From Parasporobacterium sp. (GTDB taxonomy: Bacteria > Bacillota > Clostridia > Lachnospirales > Lachnospiraceae): a DNA stretch of 44,676 nucleotides. A program made the translations under genes and the position numbers. Shown one piece after another: positions 29,012-37,649 of this stretch. A model generated the notes under the pieces. The model was not told the DNA's origin. It saw nothing but the letters and a program-made list of their open reading frames with translations, and searched no databases. Position 1 is the first letter of the stretch, and each line of letters begins with the position of its first letter. The stretch is taken from NCBI GenBank assembly GCA_021443845.1, contig JABUTA010000002.1, positions 9,308-53,983 of the forward strand, in the 5' to 3' direction.

Positions 29012-29266
29012 AAGATATCTCTTTCGTTTATATATACTGTAAGCTTTTTGAATATTATATATAAATTCTGATGTTTTTTCCAATAAAATCTGTAATTAAT
29101 CCATAAAAAACAGTTCCTGTAAATCTGTTTCGGCATTGATTTGTATAAATGTACTTTTTTAATGCATTGTAAGCAGCGGTCTTCCTAAGATATTTAGTGA
29201 AATAATAATTCTGATATTGTATACTGCGAACAGTACCTGTAAATATTGACTGATACGGAGGATATC

Positions 29267-30166
29267 ATGCGAACTGAAGTAATTATATCTGATTTTGACA
29301 GACTCCCGCTGTCTGTGGCTTATTCGGAACCCGAAGGGCAGCCCCAGGGCATTGTCCAGATATCTCATGGTATGGCTGAGCATAAGGAACGCTATTATCC
29401 TTTTATGGAATATCTGAGTTCAAATGGCTATATCTGCGTGATACATGACCACAGAGGACACGGAGGCAGTGTCCGCTCAGAAAAAGATTACGGATTTTTC
29501 TATACGGAAAAAACTGAAGGAATCATAAATGACCTGCATCAGGTTTCTGAAAGAGCATCAGCATTATATCCGGGGCTTCCTGTTTATCTCTTTGCCCACA
29601 GCATGGGCACCCTTGTTGCCAGAAATTTCATGAAAAAATTTGATTCGGATATCTCCAAAGTCATTCTCTGCGGTCCTCCCACCAGAAACAGTGCCGCAGG
29701 ACTCGGATTATTACTTGCAAGATTTACCGGAAGCAGACGGTGGAGCAAAGAGCCCAATCATTCTCTGAATAAAATGGCCTTCAGCAACTTCAACAAAGGA
29801 TTTTCAAAGCCCAATGAATGGCTGTCCGTAAACCCTGATAATGTTGACCGGTATAATAATGATCAGCTGTGCGGTTTCACATTTACCACAAACGGCTTCA
29901 TAAATCTTCTGAAGCTTCAGAAAGAGGCATTCAGATCCTCAGACTGGCATCCCCGGAATACGGAACTTCCCATTTTTCTTATAGCCGGTAAGGATGACCC
30001 GGTCATAATATCTGCAAAGAAATTCAAGGAGCTGGCTGATTTTCTGAACGGAGTCGGCTACACCAATGTTACCTGCAGGCTTTACGGCAGTATGCGTCAT
30101 GAAATCCTTAACGAATCAGATAATCTCACGGTATTTGATGATATAGCTGATTTTCTCAGGAGATGA
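29267..30166 (+). CDS. Alpha/beta hydrolase, lysophospholipase/monoacylglycerol lipase-like
   Basis: PQGIVQISHGMAEHKERYYPFMEYLSSNGYICVIHDHRGHGGS, VYLFAHSMGTLVARNF, LIAGKDDPVI, MRHEILNE. Confidence 0.9.
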   Translation: MRTEVIISDFDRLPLSVAYSEPEGQPQGIVQISHGMAEHKERYYPFMEYLSSNGYICVIHDHRGHGGSVRSEKDYGFFYTEKTEGIINDLHQVSERASALYPGLPVYLFAHSMGTLVARNFMKKFDSDISKVILCGPPTRNSAAGLGLLLARFTGSRRWSKEPNHSLNKMAFSNFNKGFSKPNEWLSVNPDNVDRYNNDQLCGFTFTTNGFINLLKLQKEAFRSSDWHPRNTELPIFLIAGKDDPVIISAKKFKELADFLNGVGYTNVTCRLYGSMRHEILNESDNLTVFDDIADFLRR

Positions 30167-30204
30167 TGTCCGTTCAGCTTATCAGCCGGCCTTACTGCAA
30201 AAAC

Positions 30205-30250
30205 AACTTCTGCAATCTTCCGTAAAATACGGTATTGCAGAAGTTATTTT
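30205..30250. terminator. Convergent terminator
   Basis: AACTTCTGCAAT-ctt-CCGTaaaatACGG-t-ATTGCAGAAGTT followed by ATTTTT. Confidence 0.85.
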
Positions 30251-30291
30251 TCATTAACACTGTCAGGGGCAGTTTTTATCCTCCCCCGGAA

Positions 30292-31092
30292 TCAGTCAAG
30301 GAGTTCCTTTGCCTTTGTATAAGGAAATACAGGACCTTCCAGGCATACATATGTCTCATTTATCTTACAGTGTCCGCACTTTCCTACTGCACACTGCATT
30401 TTCCGTTCGAATGATACCCATATCTTATCATCCGTTACTCCGCCTTTTTTGCACGCTTCAGCAGCAAATCTGAACATTACGGGAGGGCCTACTATGATCA
30501 CGTTATAGTTCCCGTTGAAGCTTTCAAATGGCACCTCAGGTATGTATTTTGTGACCATTCCCTGACGGAATCCCGGAGCCTCCGTATTGTCCAGACAGTA
30601 ATATGTATGGAATTTCGGATTCTGTGCAAACTTTACCAGGTCTTCTCTGAAAAGAACAGAATCCGCATCCTTGAATCCGACTATTATATATACCGATTCA
30701 ATCTCATCCGGGTGATCATAAAAATACTGAAGTGTAGTCCTTGTAGGTGAAAATCCCGTTCCTCCGGCAACCACTACAAGGGTCTTATGCTTAAATTCCT
30801 CTACAGGAAATGCATTACCGTAAGGACCTCTCATGAACAGGGTATCGCCTTCATCAAGACCGAATATTCCGTTTGTAAGCCTGCCGACTTTTCTGATGGT
30901 AAATTCCACATATCCCTCACCCATACCGCTGACAGATATAGGTGCTTCACCCACCTTCGGGATTGAGAGCATGAAGAACTGTCCGTGCTTAACTTCCTGT
31001 CCATGCCATTCTACTCTGAAGGTATGCTCTGCCTTTGTTTCCGCAAGGTTTTTCAATATCTTATGAGGTGACGGTAATACTATATTATTCAT
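30292..31092 (-). CDS. FAD/NAD(P)-binding electron-transfer subunit (anaerobic sulfite reductase subunit B-like)
   Basis: FRVEWHGQEVKHGQFFMLSIPKVGEAPISVS (FNR-like), LVVVAGGTGFSPTRTTLQYF, C-terminal FeS motif MQCAVGKCGHCKINETYVCLEGPVF. Confidence 0.87.
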   Translation of the reverse strand: MNNIVLPSPHKILKNLAETKAEHTFRVEWHGQEVKHGQFFMLSIPKVGEAPISVSGMGEGYVEFTIRKVGRLTNGIFGLDEGDTLFMRGPYGNAFPVEEFKHKTLVVVAGGTGFSPTRTTLQYFYDHPDEIESVYIIVGFKDADSVLFREDLVKFAQNPKFHTYYCLDNTEAPGFRQGMVTKYIPEVPFESFNGNYNVIIVGPPVMFRFAAEACKKGGVTDDKIWVSFERKMQCAVGKCGHCKINETYVCLEGPVFPYTKAKELLD

Positions 31093-32122
31093 TCCTGCCC
31101 TCCTCCTTCATCTGATCAACTATATCCGCCAGACCGTTTACTGCCTCAGTAAAATGAATATCCTGAGGACATCTCATATCGCATCTGCCGCAGCCTACGC
31201 ACATATGCCCCTGTCCGAATCTCAGATTGTAATCATACATTTTATGCATGACCTTGAATCTCATATTATCCCCATGTTTTGAACGTACGCCATGACCTCC
31301 GGCCATAACCGTATAAGATTCAAGCATACAGGATGACCATGAGCGCCTTCTTTCACCATCCGTATCCGTTTCATTATATATGACATCTACTGTGTCAAAG
31401 CAGCTGCATGTCGGGCATACTGTATTGCACCCGCCGCAGGCTATACATTTTTCATCAAACTGTCTCCAGAAATCAGATTCATTTATTGCTTTGATAACTG
31501 ATCTGTCGGTAATGTCCGGAACCCTGACTTTCCTGATGTTTTCCTCAACAAATCCCGGTGTGAATTCTGTTTCCTGCCGGCCTTCAAAATACCCGGACAG
31601 AGCATCATCCCCGATGGTGAACGTCATGCCCTCTTCAGTGAATCTTACAGCGTTATCATACTCTGCCCTGTTTGTCCCCATAGATACGCAGAAACAGGTT
31701 TCGAAGCTTTCCCTGCACTCCATCAATATAAACTTAACCCTGTCCCTGAGCCTTTTATAATAGTGATCCGGATTATTTCCGTTACCCAGGAACATATTGT
31801 CAAGACGTGCAAATCCGTTTATATCACATGCCCTCAGCATTACTACGATATCTCTGTCGTCAGCCAGCTCACTTTCCCTGACTTCACTGCCTGTAAAGTA
31901 CAGCAGTGTCTGTATAATAGGATATACCGTCATTTTCGGCGAAAAATCAGACTTCCTGTCATAAACAATATCCCTGGATTTTCTGATCTCACTGTATCTT
32001 ACTTCCTCTTTATTTTCTCCGCGGTTTCTTTTCTTTAAGAGAACAGGCGCAAATACTCTGTACTTTTCCCGCATGGTCTCAAGGATTTCATCCATGGTTT
32101 CATAATTTACAAAATATCCCAT
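31085..32122 (-). CDS. 4Fe-4S dicluster protein (anaerobic sulfite reductase subunit A-like)
   Basis: CIACGGCNTVCPTCSCFDTVDVIY and CVGCGRCDMRCPQDIHF ferredoxin motifs, N-terminal AsrA/HydB-like region (VVMLRACDINGFARLDNMFLG). Confidence 0.87.
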   Translation of the reverse strand: MGYFVNYETMDEILETMREKYRVFAPVLLKKRNRGENKEEVRYSEIRKSRDIVYDRKSDFSPKMTVYPIIQTLLYFTGSEVRESELADDRDIVVMLRACDINGFARLDNMFLGNGNNPDHYYKRLRDRVKFILMECRESFETCFCVSMGTNRAEYDNAVRFTEEGMTFTIGDDALSGYFEGRQETEFTPGFVEENIRKVRVPDITDRSVIKAINESDFWRQFDEKCIACGGCNTVCPTCSCFDTVDVIYNETDTDGERRRSWSSCMLESYTVMAGGHGVRSKHGDNMRFKVMHKMYDYNLRFGQGHMCVGCGRCDMRCPQDIHFTEAVNGLADIVDQMKEEGRNE

Positions 32123-32748
32123 ACCTTTGCCTCCTGGCTTATAAAGCCCCTGGTTATCATACCCACAGCCTTATAAAAATCTGTCCGGGCATACTTGATC
32201 ACGTCATTACAGAATACCGGAACCCATTTCCTGATATGCCTGTCAAAGAATTCCTTCTGGTCCTTCAGAGCCTTTTCATATGCCGCCTCATTTTCCGAAT
32301 CTGCTGCAGATGCTGCTTCTTCACACAGAACCGCCATGAATTCAAATTCCAGTCCCACATGATCATCCGGAATCTTATACATGCCGGCTTTTGCCTTCAG
32401 TCCTCTGGCAGCATAATACTTTTCAGCATCGGAAGTACAGGATTCATTCATCATTTTCTTTTTGCTGGTATAAATGGATTCGTAAGGGAATGCTGCAAGT
32501 CCTGTTGCCTCACCTGCTGCCAGAAATACCTTCGCATAATCCACTTCGGTATCAATTATGTTTTCTTCAGATGCTTCTGCCAGATATGCTTTCAGCTTAG
32601 CATAACCATCACCGATATCAGATTCGTCTGATTCCGGGAATGTCATTTTCTTCATATCATTAAGGAGTTTTTTATCAACTTCCAGAATAAATATTCTTGC
32701 CAGAAATCTGTACACATTTCCCCTGGCTGACATAAGTGCTTTATTCAT
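32107..32748 (-). CDS. TorD-like molybdoenzyme maturation chaperone
   Basis: All-helical; VDYAKVFLAAGEATGLAAFPYESIYTSKKKMMNE..., DHVGLEFEFMAVLCEEA; ATGA overlap with upstream FeS gene. Confidence 0.85.
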   Translation of the reverse strand: MNKALMSARGNVYRFLARIFILEVDKKLLNDMKKMTFPESDESDIGDGYAKLKAYLAEASEENIIDTEVDYAKVFLAAGEATGLAAFPYESIYTSKKKMMNESCTSDAEKYYAARGLKAKAGMYKIPDDHVGLEFEFMAVLCEEAASAADSENEAAYEKALKDQKEFFDRHIRKWVPVFCNDVIKYARTDFYKAVGMITRGFISQEAKVWDIL

Positions 32749-33368
32749 CAGATCTCACCTCTCATCTTTCCGGCATATATAAACGGAAGTTCTTCTATCC
32801 ATCTGCAGTCACGAAGAATATATCTTGCCTGAGGATTATTGCCATTTGGATCGGCAAGGGTATATACATGTCCTTCATTTTCCCTTATAAGCACTGATAC
32901 CTCACTGTCAGGATCATTGATATCCCCGTAGTGCAGTGCTCCGCCTGCACAGTTGCGCACGCATGCCGGAGGAAGTCCGTCTGCCCTTCGTCCTGAACAG
33001 ATATCGCATTTGTCGGATACATTCAGTTCCTTATTGAAAATAATACACTGATAAGGACAGCTCTTCATGCAGCTCTGACAACCTATGCACATATCCCTGT
33101 CAATATATACCACCCCGTCATCTCCTGATTTATAGCATGCACCTGTAGGACATACTTCTGTACAGGATGGATTTTCACACTGCTGGCACATTACCGGCAT
33201 AAAATACATTTCAATATCCGGATATTTTCCTGTAGGTCCCATGGAATACATTTTGCTTCTGGAGGGACCCAATGAAATACTGTGTTCTGTCTTGCATGCT
33301 ACCTGGCATCCTCCATGGCAGCCGATGCAGCGGTCAAGCTCTACTAATATGATATACTGTGATTCCAT
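32748..33368 (-). CDS. DmsB-like 4Fe-4S ferredoxin subunit of Mo oxidoreductase
   Basis: Multiple Cx2Cx3-11Cx3C motifs: CIGCHGGCQVACK, CQQCENPSCTEVCPTGA, CIGCQSCMKSCPY, CDICSGRR..PACVRNC. Confidence 0.92.
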   Translation of the reverse strand: MESQYIILVELDRCIGCHGGCQVACKTEHSISLGPSRSKMYSMGPTGKYPDIEMYFMPVMCQQCENPSCTEVCPTGACYKSGDDGVVYIDRDMCIGCQSCMKSCPYQCIIFNKELNVSDKCDICSGRRADGLPPACVRNCAGGALHYGDINDPDSEVSVLIRENEGHVYTLADPNGNNPQARYILRDCRWIEELPFIYAGKMRGEI

Positions 33369-33385
33369 TTTTCAACCCTCCTCTC

Positions 33386-36037
33386 TTAATGTTCGATAGG
33401 AAGCCATGTCTTAAAATCTTCAGGCTTCTCCCAGATTCCCTCAGGGGCTCCTTCTTCTGCCTTATACACTTTAACCATGAATCCCCTGAGTGTATAGGTT
33501 CCCACCACATCATTAAACGGTGCTGAACCTTTTGTAAGAATATTTACATTCATTTCCTTCCAGCCGTGGGTCGGTGTATTCAGCTTTTCAGGATTCCAGA
33601 AACGTTCCATACACACAGAACCCGGCATCATGCCCTCTGTTACGTATGCTTTTGCTCTTATCTTTCCTCTCAGCGATTCAATCCATACCCAGTCCCCTGT
33701 CTTTATTCCGTTCTTTTCAGCATCTGATGTATGTATCCATATTTCCGCCACCGGCATTATTTCTCTCATGGCAGCGTTGTTTCTGAGAGTTGAGTGCTGG
33801 TAGAAGGGTACACGGCCGTTCGTCATAATAAGCGGGAACTCCCTGCATAATTCCGGATCATTTACAGGACCTTCTATCGGTTCCAGATAATACGGCAGTG
33901 GATCATAATCCTTTGATGCCGGAGGAAGTTCATGATAGGAGAACGGTTTTCCTGTTCTTGCCAGGGTTATCATACTGTCAAGGTAAATCTCGATCTTTTT
34001 GGATGGTGTATCAAAGCCTTTGTATTTTCCGGTTTTCTCATCTATCCATTTATAAACATAATATGATCTCCACTCATTCCTCGGCAGATATTCAAACGGG
34101 GCCTTTTCCTTTACTTCCTTCCATGTCATGCCTATATGCTCTGTACAATGGTTGAAGAACTCATCCATGCTGTCCCAATAAGCCAGATCATCCCCCATGA
34201 ATTCAGGATCAAAGGCTTTCTGACACATTTCATGTCCCATATCCGCACATTTCCTTGCCAGCTTTGACCAGAGCAGGGTCTCATCAACAGTTTCCCACAG
34301 ACTTACAACTGCCTGACGGGCAACAATGGTATTGCAGGTTTCCACAAGCATATCCGTTTCCAGCCACTCTGCTGTGGGCAGGAGGATATCCGCATATGCA
34401 GAGAATGATGTAGGGTAAATAAAGGAATGTACAATGTAGTCCAGATGCTTTATTGCTTCTTCTATTTTGGAAGCTTCAGCTACTACACCGAACTTATTGC
34501 CTGATCTGTCCAGCCATACCTTTAAAGGATAAGGCTTACCTGTAATAACCGCATCCAGGATTGCAGCAGGCTGTCCTGCCCACCAGATGTGAAGTCCCTT
34601 GTGTTCAATGCCGCCCAGCCTCTTCTCCAGCATTTCCTTCGGAAGAAGACGTTCTGCCTGGGGCACAGGATAATTGGGCATTCTTAATGTTCCGCTGGTG
34701 CGGAATCTCTGAAGAAGTGAACCCGGACGTTCAACATTGCCCACGAGACAGTCAATGATACATGCAGCCATTGCTGCCTGCTCGGAGTTAGGTGTCTGGT
34801 CTGTGGCAACGCCCAGTGCCAGTCCTCCGGGCTGATTATCCGTAAACAGAAGAACAGCCTTTTCAATGCGTTCTGCATCTACGCCGCATACCTGTGCCGT
34901 ATGCTCCAGAGTCCATTCCGCCACCCTTTCTCTGAGAAGTCGGAAGCCTGTCTTATATATCTTTCCGTCAACTTCATACTCACCGTCCAGTTCAACATCA
35001 AGATTCTCATTCCAGGGATATTCCAGAGGCTGCATGGAATCTGTTTTTTTATCCCATACCATGAATGTATCGGGAACGGAAGGATCCTCACTTTTAACAG
35101 GACGCAGCATGAATTTTGTTTCGGTATCTACCAGATACGGGGAATCTGTCCATTTCATGACGAATTCCTCATCATATTTTTTATTGTCGATTATGTACTT
35201 TATCCAGCACAGCATCAGGGCAACGTCTGTACCCGGTCTTACGGGAAGCCATATTGTTGCCTTTGCGGCATCCGGAGTAAAACGGGGATCTATGCAGATG
35301 GTCTTTACTCCCCTGGCACGAAGTTCATTTACGGCACGTCCGCCGCTGGCCGGACATGAATATGAAGGATCTGTTCCCCATAATACCAGACACTTTATCG
35401 GGGTCTCATCAGGGAAATACAGTTCAAGGGCATTGGAATCTGCTATTGAAGGATCCACACCGCCGTACATCATGGTATAACCCAGTACTCTCGGAAGGTA
35501 GCACTGGGCACATCCGGGTTCAAACCAGTTCGGAGTGCCGAATATATTGCAGAAACGGCATACGCTCCAAACTTCCGGATTACCGCCGCCGCCGGTGGTT
35601 CCGAATACTGCTTCCGGCCCATATTCATCCCTTACCCTCATAAGCTCCGATGCGATTTTTGTAAGGGCATCATCCCAGGTCAGACGGTGCCATTTGCCGC
35701 CTCCTCTTTCACCTACTCTCTCAAGAGGATATTTGTTTCTGTTAGGGTTATACAGTGCCTGTATTCCAGCCAGTCCCTTTGCGCACATTTTTCCTCTGCT
35801 CATGGGATCTTCAGGATTGCCTTCCAGCTTCACCACACGGCCGTTCTTTACATGAACAAGTACACCGCAGTTGGCAATGCATGCACGGCATGCTGTTTTT
35901 ACGATTATCTCCTCTCCATCGGTAGCAACCGTATAGGGTTCACAGGAGTCAAAGAAATGTTCTCCCCTGACACAATCCGCCAGACCTCCGATCTGTATGG
36001 AATTGAGATATTTATCGGAATTGCTGTTTACTTCCAT
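33386..36037 (-). CDS. Molybdopterin-dependent oxidoreductase catalytic subunit (DMSO reductase superfamily), cytoplasmic
   Basis: N-terminal 4Fe-4S CRACIANCGVLVHVKNGRVVKLEGNPEDPMSRGKMCAKG, WDDAL, ELRARGVKTICIDPRFTPDAAKA, IYPTSFSAYADILLPTAEWLE, MTNGRVPFYQHSTLRN, NGIKTGDWVWIES. No twin-arginine signal visible. Confidence 0.93.
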   Translation of the reverse strand: MEVNSNSDKYLNSIQIGGLADCVRGEHFFDSCEPYTVATDGEEIIVKTACRACIANCGVLVHVKNGRVVKLEGNPEDPMSRGKMCAKGLAGIQALYNPNRNKYPLERVGERGGGKWHRLTWDDALTKIASELMRVRDEYGPEAVFGTTGGGGNPEVWSVCRFCNIFGTPNWFEPGCAQCYLPRVLGYTMMYGGVDPSIADSNALELYFPDETPIKCLVLWGTDPSYSCPASGGRAVNELRARGVKTICIDPRFTPDAAKATIWLPVRPGTDVALMLCWIKYIIDNKKYDEEFVMKWTDSPYLVDTETKFMLRPVKSEDPSVPDTFMVWDKKTDSMQPLEYPWNENLDVELDGEYEVDGKIYKTGFRLLRERVAEWTLEHTAQVCGVDAERIEKAVLLFTDNQPGGLALGVATDQTPNSEQAAMAACIIDCLVGNVERPGSLLQRFRTSGTLRMPNYPVPQAERLLPKEMLEKRLGGIEHKGLHIWWAGQPAAILDAVITGKPYPLKVWLDRSGNKFGVVAEASKIEEAIKHLDYIVHSFIYPTSFSAYADILLPTAEWLETDMLVETCNTIVARQAVVSLWETVDETLLWSKLARKCADMGHEMCQKAFDPEFMGDDLAYWDSMDEFFNHCTEHIGMTWKEVKEKAPFEYLPRNEWRSYYVYKWIDEKTGKYKGFDTPSKKIEIYLDSMITLARTGKPFSYHELPPASKDYDPLPYYLEPIEGPVNDPELCREFPLIMTNGRVPFYQHSTLRNNAAMREIMPVAEIWIHTSDAEKNGIKTGDWVWIESLRGKIRAKAYVTEGMMPGSVCMERFWNPEKLNTPTHGWKEMNVNILTKGSAPFNDVVGTYTLRGFMVKVYKAEEGAPEGIWEKPEDFKTWLPIEH

Positions 36038-36129
36038 AAAATGTCACCTCAATGATTACTTATTATTACTGCAGGTTTCTGTTATATATCATGCATGTGC
36101 CATATAATTCGTGCACTGCATTGTACAGA

Positions 36130-36397
36130 TGTGTTGTGCTGCCTGCCTAAAATATATATATCTGAATGGCGTATATGACGAGCCGTCTTAATTCAGGGAT
36201 TATTCGTCGTGAATTTGCGGACGACGGATTCGCACTTCAGGTGCGTAATCCGTCAGGGTAATCTGAGCAGTAAACGCATCAGGCGTTTACTGCGAATTTA
36301 CCCGGTCCGCACAATACATGACGAATAATTCCATGAATTACAGGCGCAGTCATCCTTAGCCATTCAGATATATATTTTTTAGGCAGACCCCACATCA
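36130..36397. repeat. ~270-bp nested imperfect palindrome (foldback / MITE-like or structured regulatory element)
   Basis: Outer arms CTGCCTAAAATATATATATCTGAATGGC (36143-36170) vs GCCATTCAGATATATATTTTTTAGGCAG (36359-36386); second-level arms AATTCAGGGATTATTCGTCGTGAATTTGCGGAC vs GTCCGCACAATACATGACGAATAATTCCATGAATT; inner hairpins at 36224-36253 and 36268-36292. Confidence 0.85.
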
Positions 36398-36472
36398 TAC
36401 ATATAATTTAATGTTAAATAATGAATATGTAAAATTACTAATAATCATAAATGTATTCCATTTCAGAATCAA

Positions 36473-37381
36473 TTACATATTCTTTATGATATTAATCAAT
36501 TCCTTCACAGCCCTCTTGGTATTCCCCTTTCTCCAGGCCATTACGAACCCGCTGTGAGTACCTTTAATGGGAATCCTGGCATGATCGTTTTCATTCATAT
36601 CCAGATAATATTCATCACATATGAATACATCCTTTTCAGTCATGAGATTAAGACCCTGGGAATTGGAAGCCTCCACATATCTGGTAACTTCAGGTATGAA
36701 TCCCTTTGCCCTGAATATATCCATGAGCATACGGTTATACTCTGAAAGAACCCGGGGAGAAATGCTTATAAAATCCATATCCCGCAGGTCTTCCGGAGTC
36801 AGTTCGCATCTCGATGCCAGGGGACAGGTCTTCAGAACACAGGCGCAATGGGGAGTGTCACCCACCTTTATCCATTCCAGATTATCATAATGCTTTCCCT
36901 CAAAGTCATACAATATTGAAAATACAATATCCACTTCATTTTTGATGAGCATCTCCCTGACAGTCTGGACATAGTTGGTTTCAATCTTTATTTCCAGGCC
37001 TTCCATCCTGTCATTCAGCTTCCTCAGGGCAGGCATCAGGAATTTTTCCGGTTTAAAAGAATTAAGGAATCCGATGCTCAGTGTATTTCTCTTATCGGCA
37101 TTAAGTATATGTGCCAGCTCTATATTCTTTTCTATTTCCGCAACTACGCCATTCAATGAATCATACAGGAATTTGCCTTCTCTGGTCAGCACCAGTTTTT
37201 TATTGACTCTCTTGAAAAGCTTCAGATCCAGCTGGCCCTCCAGGCTCTGGATTTTTTTTGTAAGTGTGGGCTGGGTCAGATTAAAATATTCTGCCGATCT
37301 GGTTATGCTTTCATTTTCGGCAACCTTCAGAAAATACTGGATCTGTCCCAGGCTGATATTTCTTATATCCACATTCCTCAT
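36473..37381 (-). CDS. LysR family transcriptional regulator
   Basis: ISLGQIQYFLKVAENESITRSAEYFNLTQPTLTKKIQSLEGQLDLKLFKRVNKKLVLTREG HTH plus LysR substrate-binding domain. Confidence 0.94.
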   Translation of the reverse strand: MRNVDIRNISLGQIQYFLKVAENESITRSAEYFNLTQPTLTKKIQSLEGQLDLKLFKRVNKKLVLTREGKFLYDSLNGVVAEIEKNIELAHILNADKRNTLSIGFLNSFKPEKFLMPALRKLNDRMEGLEIKIETNYVQTVREMLIKNEVDIVFSILYDFEGKHYDNLEWIKVGDTPHCACVLKTCPLASRCELTPEDLRDMDFISISPRVLSEYNRMLMDIFRAKGFIPEVTRYVEASNSQGLNLMTEKDVFICDEYYLDMNENDHARIPIKGTHSGFVMAWRKGNTKRAVKELINIIKNM

Positions 37382-37596
37382 TTGTTTTTATCCTTCTGAA
37401 ATTCTGTATATAAATAACTAAAACTTCCCACACAGCTTGGGATTGAGCATTTGGGGCTCAAGAAAAAGCTAAGACAAAAAACACACAGTGACGGTAAATT
37501 TCCGAGCATGAAGCTGTCTCCGGGATATGGAAAGCGTGAGTAAATAATCTATGTCTGACAGCTTCGAGTATACCATTACATTACTGCCCAGGGAAA

Positions 37597-37634
37597 CTAA
37601 AAATGAGAACCATCGGCCTCCCGACAGTTCTCAT
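37597..37634 (-). terminator. Terminator of pfkA
   Basis: Minus strand ATGAGAAC-tg-TCGG-gagg-CCGA-tg-GTTCTCATTTTTAG. Confidence 0.85.
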
Positions 37635-37649
37635 AAATAATAATTAATA

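Noticed and set aside
36130-36397. Complete insertion sequence
   Set aside because: No transposase ORF within or next to the inverted arms; retained only as a foldback element of unknown nature.
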